Positions 6,247-14,740 of a stretch of 19,202 bases of DNA are shown one piece after another. Made by a program: the position numbers and the translations under genes. The stretch is from contig NZ_QSTA01000003.1 of NCBI RefSeq assembly GCF_003438075.1, forward strand, positions 229,964-249,165, in the 5' to 3' direction. Within the stretch, counting starts at the first letter, position 1. Every line of letters begins with the position of its first letter. The stretch comes from Eubacterium sp. OM08-24. Its GTDB lineage: Bacteria; Bacillota; Clostridia; Oscillospirales; Acutalibacteraceae. The notes beneath the pieces were generated by a model. It saw nothing but the letters and a program-made list of their open reading frames with translations, made no database searches and was not told the DNA's origin.

Positions 6247-6780
6247 TCGGTAAATTTTAGTGTAATAATAAGTGGTCATTTGTCAAAAATTGAGGTGAAT
6301 TATGTTTTAGCTAACAAAGTACAGCTTTATAAATTTAAAATTATCGCAAATTTTAATAGCCAAACGGCTTGCTGTTTGGCGGCTGGAACACAACGGTGTA
6401 AACCTTTAAATGCGATAGCAACAAAGGGAAAGCCACGCTACCAAACTACTAATTTGCCACTTTTCAAGGGCAAATTAGCCACACACAAAGACTTTTACAT
6501 CCTTTAAAACATCTTTTCTCTACTGATATTCAAGTATAACTGTCTTACTTTCTGCCACTCATTAGTCTTGACTTTTATTTTGTCTTAAAATCTTGTTTAA
6601 TCTAAAGTTTAGTTATTCTACAATATAATTGCAACCGTTTGTTTTTATGGAAAATCAGTGCATTTTATTATTTTGTGGACTTTGCCCACAACCTTTAAAA
6701 AGGTTGACCAAACTTTTATATTCGTGACAGAAAGTTTAACTTTTGCTTTACTTTGTTGCCCGACCGAAAGTATTTTAAAC
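6247..6780. other. Gene-free region with several small inverted repeats
   Basis: No ORF with a ribosome binding site was found. Visible structures are GCCAAAC/GTTTGGC (6359-6380), AATTTGCC/GGCAAATT (6450-6475), TTGTGG/CCACAA (6673-6691) and the near-palindrome AACCTTT/AAAGGTT (6690-6705). The latter two are adjacent and read on the minus strand as GGTCAACCTTTTTAAAGGTT, which looks like a dispersed intergenic repeat. This part may be a decayed sequence between the two minus-strand operons. Confidence 0.4.
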
Positions 6781-6812
6781 TTTTTAACATTATTATAGTA
6801 AAATGTTAAAAA
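6781..6812. repeat. Perfect inverted repeat just after truB
   Basis: TTTTTAACATT (6781-6791) and AATGTTAAAAA (6802-6812) form an 11-base AT-rich stem directly after the truB stop codon. No run of U follows on the minus strand, so it is not a canonical intrinsic terminator, but it could protect or mark the 3' end of the operon transcript. Confidence 0.5.
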
Positions 6813-7718
6813 TCAGCTTAAAAACAATTTAAAAATCTTTAACTGATTGCTTTCGTTATCGGCTACGCCAAGTCCTAAAAATTTGCCTTGTCTGTCGCTG
6901 ACTCTGATTATTTCCTTATCTTGCGCTTTGGACTTTGCAAGTGCGGTTCTTGCCATATCAAGCTCGCCGCCGTTTGAAAATCGTTTCGCCTGAGCGTCAG
7001 ACACATAGATTTTGCGGTAGCTTTCAAAAAGGCTTTCTGTCTGCATAATATGCTCCGAGATTTCGCCTTTTTCTGCTAATTCTCTTGCATTTTCAAGCGT
7101 TATGCTGTCAGCAAGATTATATCCGCAGGCAGAGGTTCGACACAAAGCCGTCATCACTGCACCTGTACCGAGTGCTTTGCCTAAATCGTCAATTATTGTG
7201 CGGATATATGTTCCCTTTGAACAGCTTATGCTCAGTGTTCCGCTCTGCGTTTCTTCATCAAAGTCCTCTAATTCAAGGCTGTATATCGTAACCTTTCTTG
7301 GCTTTCGTTCAACCTCTTTGCCCTGTCTTGCAAGGTCATAGAGCCTTTGACCGTTCACCTTGATTGCCGAATACATAGGCGGCAGCTGTTCAATTTCCCC
7401 TCTGAAATTGTCAAGCACTTTCAAAATATCCTCTTTTACTGCGGTGTTTCCGCTTTCGGAAATCACCTTTCCCCATATGTCGAGGGTATCGGTTATAATT
7501 CCTAAGCGGAATTTTGCAGTATATGCCTTGTCGTGGTTCGGCACTATATCCTGCGCTTTTGTGGCATTGCCGAGAAGTATGGGCAACACACCCGTTGCGT
7601 TTGGGTCAAGTGTGCCTGTATGACCGATTTTACGCTGACCTGTCAGCTTTCGTATCACAGCCACCACATCAAACGAAGTAAATTCCTGCGGCTTGTTTAT
7701 AATTATTACACCGTTCAT
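6813..7718 (-). CDS. truB: tRNA pseudouridine(55) synthase TruB
   Basis: TruB isomerises U55 in the T loop of elongator tRNAs to pseudouridine and also acts as a tRNA chaperone. The 301-residue length is typical. The N-terminal GVIIINKPQEFTSFDVV and the catalytic motif KIGHTGTLDPNATGVLPI with the catalytic aspartate D38 are present, followed by YSAIKVNGQRLYDLAR, GTYIRTIIDDLG and a PUA-like C-terminal end. Its ATG overlaps the stop of the preceding nrnA gene (ATGA), indicating translational coupling. It is the last gene visible in the operon; ribF, which often follows, is absent from this position. Confidence 0.96.
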   Translation of the reverse strand: MNGVIIINKPQEFTSFDVVAVIRKLTGQRKIGHTGTLDPNATGVLPILLGNATKAQDIVPNHDKAYTAKFRLGIITDTLDIWGKVISESGNTAVKEDILKVLDNFRGEIEQLPPMYSAIKVNGQRLYDLARQGKEVERKPRKVTIYSLELEDFDEETQSGTLSISCSKGTYIRTIIDDLGKALGTGAVMTALCRTSACGYNLADSITLENARELAEKGEISEHIMQTESLFESYRKIYVSDAQAKRFSNGGELDMARTALAKSKAQDKEIIRVSDRQGKFLGLGVADNESNQLKIFKLFLS

Positions 7719-8650
7719 AAAGTTTCTTCCGCTGCTTTTATAAGCTGACTGCGCACATCTTCAAGACTGCCGTTTATTGAACATCCTGCCGCCGCCTTAT
7801 GTCCGCCGCCGCCAAACTTTGAGCAGAACTTTGCGGCGTCAATATCGCCGTTGGTACGAACGGAAATTTTGAAAAATCCGCCCTCTTTTTCTTTCATAGT
7901 AATGCCTATCAATACACCCTCAATTTGACGAGGAATAGAGGCAAGTCCCTCTATTTCATCCTCGCCGATGTTAAGGCTTTTGAGCATATCGAGAGTAACC
8001 CACACAATGGCGCACTTTTCATTTGCGCAATAGGTAATGGTATCGTAAACCTCCCGCTCAAGCATAATTTTTTCTTTTGACTTTGTTTCAAACATAACCT
8101 TGTTGATATATGCCGAGTTGCAGCCAAGCTCCACAAGGCTTGCGGCAATTCTAAAGGTATCGGCGGTAGTGTTTGTGTAGCGGAAACAGCCCGTATCGGT
8201 AGAAATACCCGTATAAAGGCAATTTACAATCTGCTTTGTAAAGTTTACGCCCATACGCATAAGAAGTTTATAGATAATTTCGCAGTTTGCCGCTGCGTAT
8301 TTATCGACAAATTTCTCCTTAGCGGTAACGGAATTAGAGCCATGGTGGTCAATGCAAATGTCAATTTTGCCGAGATACTTTTCCATATTCGGCGCTAAAA
8401 GGCTGTCTGCCGCAACATCTGTACTTATAATGTAGTCGGCGGTAAAGGACTGCTCCTCTATTCCGTCTGTAAGGTACTTGAATTTTTCGGGCAGATTTGC
8501 GGTAATTACCCTTGCATTTTTGCCAAGCTGTTGTAGAGCAAGGCAAAGCGCATAACCACTGCCGAGGGTGTCGCCGTCGGGGTAGTTATGGGTTAAAATT
8601 TCGTAATTATTATGCTCCCTGAGGAAAACGGAAATATCATACAGATTCAT
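7715..8650 (-). CDS. nrnA: DHH-family bifunctional nanoRNase/pAp phosphatase
   Basis: The 311-residue protein degrades very short oligoribonucleotides and dephosphorylates 3'-phosphoadenosine 5'-phosphate in the family type. Metal-binding motifs are in order: NYPDGDTLGSG (residues 22-32), STDVA with D78, IDHHGSN (DHH at 101-103) and the DHHA1 element FGGGGHKAAAGC near the C terminus. I place the start at ATG 8650, where AGGTGG lies about six bases upstream; an in-frame ATG at 8668 lies deeper inside rbfA. It overlaps rbfA by 14 bases and truB by 4. Its place between rbfA and truB is standard in Firmicutes. Confidence 0.92.
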   Translation of the reverse strand: MNLYDISVFLREHNNYEILTHNYPDGDTLGSGYALCLALQQLGKNARVITANLPEKFKYLTDGIEEQSFTADYIISTDVAADSLLAPNMEKYLGKIDICIDHHGSNSVTAKEKFVDKYAAANCEIIYKLLMRMGVNFTKQIVNCLYTGISTDTGCFRYTNTTADTFRIAASLVELGCNSAYINKVMFETKSKEKIMLEREVYDTITYCANEKCAIVWVTLDMLKSLNIGEDEIEGLASIPRQIEGVLIGITMKEKEGGFFKISVRTNGDIDAAKFCSKFGGGGHKAAAGCSINGSLEDVRSQLIKAAEETL

Positions 8651-9014
8651 CTTCGTCCACCTCATCATCGGGAATGTCTAAATCGTTTAAAATTCTGCTG
8701 ATGTTTGCGCTGTACTCAATGCTGTCGGTAGCCTTAAAAATAAGCTGCGGCACATATCTGAGCTTTAGGCGGTGCGAAAGTTCTCGGCGAATAAAGCCTG
8801 CTGCGGATTTAAGTCCCTTAACAGCCTCGTTAGCACGATCAAGCCCCTCCATAGCGCTTACATAAACCGTACAATAAGAAAGGTCATTTGTTACATCAAC
8901 ACGAATGATTGATATAAAAGCCTGTTGCACACGAGGGTCTTTGAGCTCACGAAAAATAGCTGTAAGCTCACGCTTTATATCCTCGGTAGTGCGTTCTAAT
9001 CTATGCCCTGCCAT
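8637..9014 (-). CDS. rbfA: 30S ribosome-binding factor RbfA
   Basis: RbfA assists late maturation of the 30S subunit and processing of the 16S rRNA 5' end. The 125-residue product begins MAGHRLERTTEDIKRELTAI and contains the KH-like core with DPRV, ISIIRVDVTNDLSYCTVYVS and RRELSHRLKLRYVPQLIF. The tail is acidic (DDEVDEDESV). The start is fixed by GGAGG at 9020-9024, five bases from the ATG; a TTG four codons upstream overlaps that site and is unlikely. The gene overlaps nrnA by 14 bases. Confidence 0.95.
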   Translation of the reverse strand: MAGHRLERTTEDIKRELTAIFRELKDPRVQQAFISIIRVDVTNDLSYCTVYVSAMEGLDRANEAVKGLKSAAGFIRRELSHRLKLRYVPQLIFKATDSIEYSANISRILNDLDIPDDEVDEDESV

Positions 9015-9026
9015 AATATCCTCCAA

Positions 9027-9210
9027 ATATAATTCATAATGCGTAATTCATAATTCATAATTATTCTGAATTTCATTACAGATTATAGGGTTGTGGTCGA
9101 TTAACTAATGCTGTAATTTAATAAAAAATCAGCTTATGCCTTAGTCAATCCTATAATATGATTAGTGGCAAAGCAAATACTTACTCTGCCCACTAACCAC
9201 TGATTACTTA
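9027..9210. repeat. infB-rbfA intergenic region with short AT-rich repeats
   Basis: The gap of about 180 bases interrupts an otherwise tightly packed operon. At 9029-9062 the unit AATTCATAAT recurs three to four times, nearly in tandem. At 9161-9200 TTAGTGG and CCACTAA form an inverted repeat around a 21-base loop, and CCACTAACCACTGATTA is itself repetitive. No gene or clear promoter is visible. Confidence 0.5.
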
Positions 9211-11640
9211 TTAATCACGATACTCCTCGATTGTGTAAGCCTCGAACATATCGCCCTCTTTAATATCGTTAAAGCGCTCAAGACCGATACCGCACTCGTA
9301 ACCCTCGTTTACTTCCTTAACGGCATCCTTAAAACGCTGTAATGATGCGATAGTATCCTCGGCGATTACAATGCCGTCACGAATAACTCTAACGCCTGCG
9401 TTTCTGACAATCTTACCGCTCTTTACATAAGAACCTGAAATTGTGCCGACCGACTTAATCTTGATAACATTTCTGCATTCTGCTGTACCGAGAACTACCT
9501 CTCTTGTCTTAGGAGCGAGCATACCCTTCATAGCAGCCTCTATCTCCTCAATGCAATCGTAGATAATTCTGTAAAGACGCATATCAACGCCTGCACTCTC
9601 GGCATTTGCAGCCGCAACGCTGTCCGGACGAACATTAAAGCCTACGATAATTGCGTTTGACGCCTCGGCGAGCATAACATCGGATTCGTTGATTGCACCA
9701 ACGCCGCCGTGAATTACATTTACTCTTACCTCGTCATTAGAGAGCTTTTCGAGCGACTGCTTTACAGCCTCAACAGAACCCTGAACATCGGCTTTAACGA
9801 TAATCTGTAATTCCTTAACCTCGCCTAACTTCATCTGGTCAAAGAGGTTGTCGAGTGTAACCTTAGTCTGAGCCTTGAACTGCTCCTCTTTCTGAGCTGC
9901 CTTTCTCTGCTCAACAAGCTCTCTTGCAAGTTTTTCATCAGAAACAGCATTGAAAACATCTCCGCCCTGCGGAACTTCTGCAAGACCTGTAATTTCAACA
10001 GGAACTGACGGGCCTGCCTCTTTTACTCTCTCGCCCTTATCATTTACCATTACTCTTACTCTGCCAACGCAAGTGCCTGCGATAACGATGTCACCCTGAT
10101 GAAGTGTACCGTTCTGCACAAGTACGGTTGCAATCGGGCCTCTGCCCTTATCAAGGCGAGCCTCAATAACAGTACCCTTTGCGGCTCTGTCAGGGTTAGC
10201 CTTAAGCTCTTTCATCTCTGCAATGAGTGTTACCATTTCGAGGAGGTCGTCAAGACCTTCCTTTGTCTTTGCAGATACAGGAATACATGGTGTATCGCCG
10301 CCCCACTCCTCAGGAACGAGCTCATACTCTGTGAGCTGCTGCTTTACATTCTCAGGATTTGCGCCGACCTTATCCATTTTGTTGATAGCAACAATTACAG
10401 ATACGCCTGCGGCTTTAGCATGGTTGATAGCCTCTACTGTCTGCGGCATAATACCGTCATCGGCAGCAACAACAAGGATTGCAATATCTGTTACCTGTGC
10501 GCCTCTTGCTCTCATAGTAGTGAAAGCCTCATGACCGGGGGTATCAAGGAAAGTGATAGGCTTGCCGTTAATTTCTACTCTGTAAGCACCAATGTGCTGA
10601 GTAATACCGCCTGCCTCGCCTGCTGTAACATTTGCATGACGGATAGCGTCAAGAATTGAAGTTTTACCATGGTCAACATGACCCATTACAACCACAACAG
10701 GTGCTCTCTCTACGAGATTTGTATCGTCATCTTCGCTGTCATCAATAATTCTCTCTTCGATTGTAACAACAACCTCTTTCTCAACCTTAGCGTGGAACTC
10801 CATAGCGATAAGTGAGGCTGTATCAAAGTCGATTGTGTCGGTTGCTGTTACCATTGTACCCATAAGGAATGCCTTTTTAACAACCTCGGCAACAGTAGCC
10901 TTAAGTCTTAAAGCAAGCTCCTGTACTACGATTTCGTCAGGAATCTGAATTGTCATCTGCTTTTGCTTACGCTCAAGCGCGATACGCTTTAAACGCTCCT
11001 GCTCGGTTTCTCTCTTGCCCTGTCTTCTGCCCTTCTGCTTTTGAGAACGGTTAGTAAACTTCTGCTTTTTAACAGTGTTGTCTGTACTTCTCATCTTTGA
11101 AGATGCGTTTGCAAGGTCATCGTATTTTTGGTTGTAACGCTCAACATCAACATTAATAGCACGAGTATCAATTATTCTGCGCTTACGGGTTGAGGTTTCT
11201 TCCTCACTTGTAACCTCAACAGGCTTTGCCTCCGGCTTTGTTTCAGCCTTAGTCTGCTTTGAAGGCTTATCCTGCGGCTTGCCCTGCTTTTTACCCTCTG
11301 CTCTGTTATCTTTATTCTCAGGCTTACGGTCATTTTTCTTGCCGTTCTTGTTATCTCTGCCCTTATTGTCCTTGCCGTTATCCTTATTATTAGCCTTTTT
11401 CTCAGCTTTAACCTCTGCCTTTGCAGGCTCTGCGGTTTTATTTCTTGACGCAAAATATTTATCAAGATTAGCCACATTGTTCTTCTGAGTTACTGCGTCA
11501 AAAACAATATTAAGCTCGCTCTCCTCAAGAGTAGCCATAGCCTTTTTTGTTACACCGCAATTCTTCTCAAGAATATCTGAAATTTCCTTTACACTAACGC
11601 CCAAATCCTTGGCAACATCTCTTACTTTGTATTTTATCAT
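9211..11640 (-). CDS. infB: Translation initiation factor IF-2
   Basis: IF-2 is the GTPase that places initiator fMet-tRNA on the 30S subunit and promotes subunit joining. The 809-residue product has the IF2_N domain at its start ([20 protein letters not shown]), a long lysine-rich charged linker (about 65-215), a second IF2_N-like segment, then the G domain: GHVDHGKT (about 320-327), DTPGHE (about 366) and NKMD (about 420), followed by domains II-IV with [12 protein letters not shown] and [16 protein letters not shown] at the C terminus. I chose ATG 11640 because AGAGGAG lies six bases upstream; an in-frame extension of 37 codons runs into ylxQ and is implausible. It begins 1 base after the ylxQ stop. 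Confidence 0.97.
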   Translation of the reverse strand: MIKYKVRDVAKDLGVSVKEISDILEKNCGVTKKAMATLEESELNIVFDAVTQKNNVANLDKYFASRNKTAEPAKAEVKAEKKANNKDNGKDNKGRDNKNGKKNDRKPENKDNRAEGKKQGKPQDKPSKQTKAETKPEAKPVEVTSEEETSTRKRRIIDTRAINVDVERYNQKYDDLANASSKMRSTDNTVKKQKFTNRSQKQKGRRQGKRETEQERLKRIALERKQKQMTIQIPDEIVVQELALRLKATVAEVVKKAFLMGTMVTATDTIDFDTASLIAMEFHAKVEKEVVVTIEERIIDDSEDDDTNLVERAPVVVVMGHVDHGKTSILDAIRHANVTAGEAGGITQHIGAYRVEINGKPITFLDTPGHEAFTTMRARGAQVTDIAILVVAADDGIMPQTVEAINHAKAAGVSVIVAINKMDKVGANPENVKQQLTEYELVPEEWGGDTPCIPVSAKTKEGLDDLLEMVTLIAEMKELKANPDRAAKGTVIEARLDKGRGPIATVLVQNGTLHQGDIVIAGTCVGRVRVMVNDKGERVKEAGPSVPVEITGLAEVPQGGDVFNAVSDEKLARELVEQRKAAQKEEQFKAQTKVTLDNLFDQMKLGEVKELQIIVKADVQGSVEAVKQSLEKLSNDEVRVNVIHGGVGAINESDVMLAEASNAIIVGFNVRPDSVAAANAESAGVDMRLYRIIYDCIEEIEAAMKGMLAPKTREVVLGTAECRNVIKIKSVGTISGSYVKSGKIVRNAGVRVIRDGIVIAEDTIASLQRFKDAVKEVNEGYECGIGLERFNDIKEGDMFEAYTIEEYRD

Positions 11641-11641
11641 A

Positions 11642-11959
11642 TTATTCTCCTCTCTGTTCACCTTCAATAAGCATAGCAAGCTTATCTGCAAAACCTTTGT
11701 CCTCCACCGACAGCACTCCGCAAAGCTTGCCGAGTGAAAAACTGATTTCATCTTTAGTTCTGTTTACCTCAAGCACACGCACACTTTGCTTATGCGCCTG
11801 CAGCAAAACAGGCTTTAAGCTGTTTTGTGAAAAATCGTTTGCATATATTATAAGTTTTGCCTTGCTCTTTGCCATTGAGTCAATGCATGGGTCAGCTCCG
11901 ATTACCAGCTTTCCTGCACGACGGCACAATCCGAGCAAAGACAATATTCTGTCATTCAT
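11642..11959 (-). CDS. ylxQ: L7Ae-family RNA-binding protein YlxQ
   Basis: This 105-residue protein belongs to the L7Ae/L30e family, which binds kink-turn RNAs. The N-terminal [19 protein letters not shown] motif and [14 protein letters not shown] are characteristic. Its exact cellular partner is not established. GGGAGG precedes the ATG by about ten bases. It lies 15 bases after ylxR, and the infB ribosome binding site is embedded in its last codons, so production of the two is linked. Confidence 0.92.
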   Translation of the reverse strand: MNDRILSLLGLCRRAGKLVIGADPCIDSMAKSKAKLIIYANDFSQNSLKPVLLQAHKQSVRVLEVNRTKDEISFSLGKLCGVLSVEDKGFADKLAMLIEGEQRGE

Positions 11960-11974
11960 ATACGACTGCCTCCC

Positions 11975-12277
11975 TTAGCTGTCCGCTTTCAAGCTGTTTT
12001 CAAGCTGTTCATAAACCTCATCGGGGATTTTGCAGGAAAACGCTCTTTCAAAGCGTCTTGCCTTTCTCGCCTTTTCAAAGCACTTTATATCGTGGCAAAC
12101 ATACGCACCTCTGCCTGATTTTTTGCCTGTAAGGTCAAGGCTTATTTCGCCCTTTGAAATTACCTCGCCGTTTTCGCCTTTGGTATCGGGTGCTTTAACA
12201 ACTCTGACAAGCTCTCGCTTTTCCTTCATCTCGCCACAACCTGTGCATTTTCTCAGCGGCTGTTTTTTCTGTGTCAT
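11975..12277 (-). CDS. ylxR: YlxR/RnpM family RNA-binding protein
   Basis: This 100-residue protein has the DUF448 signature: RKCTGCGEMKEKRELVRVV near the start, then KKSGRGAYVCHDIKCFEKA with its GRGAYVC core. The family is RNA-binding; YlxR of B. subtilis has been renamed RnpM for its effect on RNase P, and the same role here is inference. A GGGAGGG ribosome binding site is present. It lies between nusA and ylxQ, the conserved position in Firmicutes. Confidence 0.93.
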   Translation of the reverse strand: MTQKKQPLRKCTGCGEMKEKRELVRVVKAPDTKGENGEVISKGEISLDLTGKKSGRGAYVCHDIKCFEKARKARRFERAFSCKIPDEVYEQLENSLKADS

Positions 12278-12321
12278 AAAATCCCTCCCCTGCTTAAAAA
12301 TTATATAATAATAATTAATTA

Positions 12322-13554
12322 TTATTCTTCGCTTACTGCCTCATCAGCCTGAGAATCTGCACTCTCCTCTAAGCTTTCCTCTTTGCCTGTTGCGTCAAGG
12401 TCAAGAGTATCAATGCTCTCGTCTGCTATATCGTCAAGCTCAAGTGTATCTTCAGCTGTTGTATCCTCTGCAACCTCGAGTTTTTCGTCCTCTTCGTCCT
12501 CGCCAAAGAAACCGCTTTCAGGGCGAATGTCAATCTTCCAGCCTGTAAGTCTTGCGGCAAGGCGGGCATTCTGACCCTTGTTGCCGATAGCAAGTGAAAG
12601 CTGACCGTCAGGAACAGTTACTCTGCACTGCTTGCCCTCAAGGTCGGTAATCTCAACATTGAGCACCTTTGCCGGAGAAAGTGCGGCAGAAATGTACTTC
12701 TGTGGGTCATCGCTGTACTCGATAATATCAATCTTCTCGCCGCCAAGCTCATCAACAATGCTGTTTACACGAGCGCCCTTTGTACCGATACAAGCGCCTA
12801 CTGCATCAATATCAGGATTGTTGCTGACAACAGCCATTTTAGTTCTTGAGCCTGCCTCACGAGTGATTGACTTAATCTCAACAACGCCGTCAAAAATTTC
12901 AGGTACTTCCTGCTCAAAAAGTCTTTTAACAAGGTCTTGGTGAGATCTTGAAATAATAGCACGAGGACCTTTTTCGCTTGTCTTTACATCTGCAATGTAA
13001 ACCTTAATGTGGTCGCCCTCTTTAAGGTCATCGTGGCCAATCTGCTCGCTCTTAGGGAGCATAGCCTCGCTTTTGCCAATTCTGATAACGGCAGCACCGC
13101 TCTTAGGGTCGATTCTCTCAACAGTAGCTGTAACAAGCTCGCCGAGCTTGCTCTTGAACTCTGAGAGTGTCTGACCTTTTTCGCCTGTACGAATACCCTG
13201 ACGAATAGTATTTCTTGCAGCGCCGATAGCGATTCTGCCCAAATCCTTAGGGTCAAGCGGAATAGCAACCTTATCGTCAATATTGATTGCTTTTCTCTTA
13301 AGAATCTTCTGTGCGTCCTCAAGCGAAATCTCGTAATCAGGGTCAAAAACTTCTTCAACAACAGTTTTCTTAAGTCTTACATCAAAGATATTTCTGTCCG
13401 GAAGAATTTTGAAAACCACTTCGTCATTACCGCCGTAATAATTTTTGCAGGCAACTTCAATACCTTTTTCGATGTTTTCAATCATATAGTCCATTGGAAT
13501 GCCTTTTTCTTTTTCGAGCATTTCAAGAGCAGCAAAAAGTTCCTTAGTATTCAT
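12322..13554 (-). CDS. nusA: Transcription termination/antitermination factor NusA
   Basis: NusA binds RNA polymerase and nascent RNA and modulates pausing, termination and antitermination. The 410-residue product has the N-terminal polymerase-binding domain (MNTKELFAALEMLEKEKGIP), an S1 domain (GELVTATVERIDPKSGAAVI), then KH1 and KH2 with VGACIGTKGARVNSIVDEL and SLAIGNKGQNARLAARLTGW. A tail of about 60 residues is strongly acidic and replaces the C-terminal repeats of enterobacterial NusA. ATG 13554 is preferred because AAGGATGA is well spaced upstream; an ATG four codons earlier is part of that element. It follows rimP by about 50 bases. Confidence 0.97.
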   Translation of the reverse strand: MNTKELFAALEMLEKEKGIPMDYMIENIEKGIEVACKNYYGGNDEVVFKILPDRNIFDVRLKKTVVEEVFDPDYEISLEDAQKILKRKAINIDDKVAIPLDPKDLGRIAIGAARNTIRQGIRTGEKGQTLSEFKSKLGELVTATVERIDPKSGAAVIRIGKSEAMLPKSEQIGHDDLKEGDHIKVYIADVKTSEKGPRAIISRSHQDLVKRLFEQEVPEIFDGVVEIKSITREAGSRTKMAVVSNNPDIDAVGACIGTKGARVNSIVDELGGEKIDIIEYSDDPQKYISAALSPAKVLNVEITDLEGKQCRVTVPDGQLSLAIGNKGQNARLAARLTGWKIDIRPESGFFGEDEEDEKLEVAEDTTAEDTLELDDIADESIDTLDLDATGKEESLEESADSQADEAVSEE

Positions 13555-13603
13555 TTTTCTGATCATCCTTTTCTCTTATCTTAAATTATTTAATAAACCG
13601 GAA

Positions 13604-14086
13604 TTACATATCAAAGTCGTCAAGTTTAATCCAAGACGCATCTTTTTTGTTGATTGTTATATGGTTCTCGCCGTCGTGGTCGGAGATTGTTACCTCGCCG
13701 TTTTGATAGGCGTCAAGCACGCCGCCAAATTCTCTGCCAATGCCCTCAATCGGGCGGAGCATTTTAACCTTAATGTCAGCGCCGATGAACTGCTCAAAAT
13801 GCTCATCACGCACAAGCTCACGCTCAATGCCCGGGGAGCATACCTCGAGGCAATACGCACTCTCGATAGGGTCAAGTTCATCGAGCGGCTTGTCAATCGC
13901 ACGAGAAACATTTTCGCAGTCGGTAATGTCAATACCCTCAGGCTTGTCGATATAAACTCTTAAAAACCAGTCAGCGCCCTCTTTAACATAGCGTACATCC
14001 CAAAGTGAAAGTCCAAAGCCTTTAACAATAGGCTCGCAAAGCTCCCACACCTTGCTAACGGTAAGACCGCCTTTTTTCTTTGCCAT
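13604..14086 (-). CDS. rimP: Ribosome maturation factor RimP
   Basis: RimP assists assembly of the 30S subunit head. The 160-residue product has both family domains: the N-terminal part with LWDVRYVKEGADWFLRVYID and GIDITDCENVSRAI, the junction signature LEVCSPGIERELV, and the C-terminal SH3-like part ending WIKLDDFDM. AAGGAGG lies six to seven bases before the ATG. It is the first gene of the operon, preceded by a leader of about 160 nt with hairpins. Confidence 0.96.
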   Translation of the reverse strand: MAKKKGGLTVSKVWELCEPIVKGFGLSLWDVRYVKEGADWFLRVYIDKPEGIDITDCENVSRAIDKPLDELDPIESAYCLEVCSPGIERELVRDEHFEQFIGADIKVKMLRPIEGIGREFGGVLDAYQNGEVTISDHDGENHITINKKDASWIKLDDFDM

Positions 14087-14127
14087 AAATACCTCCTTAT
14101 GAGCATTTGCAGCAGCACAAAACGCAG

Positions 14128-14228
14128 CCGCAAGTTATTGGTGCGGATTAAGCTAAAAATAAGCTAAAATCAAACGCTTTAATCCGCCTGTTGCAAACAG
14201 AAAGGAGTGGGCTTACTTCCCACTCCTT
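14128..14228 (-). promoter_or_regulatory. Structured leader of the rimP-nusA-infB operon
   Basis: In transcript order, AAGGAGTGGG/CCCACTCCTT (14228-14202) is a perfect 10-base stem with a 7-base loop followed by TCTGTTT, which is terminator-like. Next, GCGGATTAA (14187-14179) can pair with TTAATCCGC (14151-14143). The end of that second strand, CCGCA (14146-14142), can instead pair with TGCGG (14132-14128), so the last two stems exclude each other. This arrangement suggests an attenuator, perhaps responding to NusA, but no ligand motif or known RNA family is recognised. Confidence 0.45.
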
Positions 14229-14252
14229 ACTTTACAATACTTATTGTATTTA

Positions 14253-14281
14253 ATTATAACACCATTAATATGAGATTGCAA
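14253..14281 (-). promoter_or_regulatory. Promoter of the rimP-nusA-infB-truB operon
   Basis: On the minus strand, TTGCAA (14281-14276), a 17-base spacer and TATAAT (14258-14253), with extended -10 TGT. The predicted start near 14246 leaves about 160 nt of leader before rimP. Confidence 0.8.
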
Positions 14282-14352
14282 GTGTATTTTTTAAATTTTA
14301 AAGAAAATACGGTACTGTTTGATTATAGTGATTACATTTATTTAAAAATATC

Positions 14353-14600
14353 TGCCTCACCTATTGCGGCTTGTTCACAGTCAAAGTATCATCAACGCTC
14401 TCTTAAATGTTTTCCCGTCTGAAATATAGTCGCATTGCGTTGTATATAAATGAACTTCCTTATGCTCCTTATTTCAGACAGTGCTTTGCTCCCCTTATCC
14501 GCCACCGGCGGCGGTCGCAAGACTACCACCGGACTGTTTTCTTAACGGTCGTACCCCAATGGCACTTCCTCGCTTCGCTCAGGCGCAGTCCTTCTGCGTT
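14353..14600 (-). repeat. Diverged tRNA tail repeat next to the tRNA-Trp fragment
   Basis: TGCCTCACCTATTGCGGCTT followed by GTTCACA and ATCATCAACGCTC (14353-14400) matches the tRNA-Thr tail units at 4361-4407. CACCGGACTGTTTTCTTAACGG (14528-14549) in two parts matches CACCGTACTGTTTTCTTAACGG of the distal Thr unit (4224-4245). Between them lies extra sequence bounded by the 10-base inverted repeat GTCTGAAATA (14417-14426) / TATTTCAGAC (14470-14479) and a GC-rich stretch. AGTCCTTCTGC at 14587-14597 is the exact reverse complement of 14668-14678 inside the tRNA-Trp fragment. No convincing protein is encoded. Confidence 0.65.
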
Positions 14601-14617
14601 AATTTCTTAACTCTCAT

Positions 14618-14658
14618 ATAAAAAAAGAAACCAATCTTTTTTTGTAAGATTGGTTTCC
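14618..14658 (-). terminator. Terminator of tRNA-Trp
   Basis: On the minus strand, GAAACCAATCTT (14657-14646) and AAGATTGGTTTC (14638-14627) form a perfect 12-base stem with a 7-base loop, followed by seven U. It begins two bases after the CCA end of the tRNA-Trp fragment. Confidence 0.9.
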
Positions 14659-14659
14659 T

Positions 14660-14704
14660 TGGCAGGGGCAGAAGGACTTGAACCCTCGGCACGCGGTTTT
14701 GGAG
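14660..14704 (-). pseudogene. tRNA-Trp (CCA) 3' fragment
   Basis: The minus-strand sequence reads CTCCAAAACCGCG, variable region, T arm GAGGG-TTCAAGT-CCTTC, then TGCCCCT, discriminator G and CCA. CTCCAAAAC and TGCCCCTGCCA are typical of bacterial tRNA-Trp. The matching 5' half (expected acceptor strand AGGGGCA, D arm, and a partner for CCGCG) is absent upstream, so no functional tRNA can form here. The break is in the anticodon loop, the usual crossover place of tRNA-targeting tyrosine integrases. The intact gene should lie at the other end of the inserted DNA, outside the window. Confidence 0.8.
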
Positions 14705-14725
14705 GGACTGTTGAAGTCTCCAAAA
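14697..14725. other. Putative integrase attachment site in the tRNA-Trp anticodon loop
   Basis: TTTTGGAGGGACT (14697-14709) and AGTCTCCAAAA (14715-14725) are inverted copies around GTTGA, with a 2-base difference in arm length. The left arm is tRNA-Trp sequence; the right arm is outside it. This is how tyrosine-recombinase core sites flanking an overlap region look. Sequence to the right (plus direction) would be the inserted element and sequence to the left the original chromosome. No integrase gene is visible on this side. Confidence 0.6.
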
Positions 14726-14740
14726 AGTTGATTGCAATGC

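Noticed and set aside
6160..6507. A 115-codon plus-strand ORF overlapping the zinc-ribbon gene
   Set aside because: It is antisense to the well-supported CxxC gene and continues into a gene-free region without a ribosome binding site.
10099..10659. A 186-codon plus-strand ORF opposite infB
   Set aside because: It lies antisense to the conserved GTPase domain of IF-2, has no ribosome binding site, and its Cys/Leu/Ser-rich peptide is typical of a shadow frame.
14407..14610. ORF of 67 codons upstream of the tRNA-Trp terminator
   Set aside because: It covers inverted repeats and the conserved non-coding tail element; there is no start signal and no protein-like composition.
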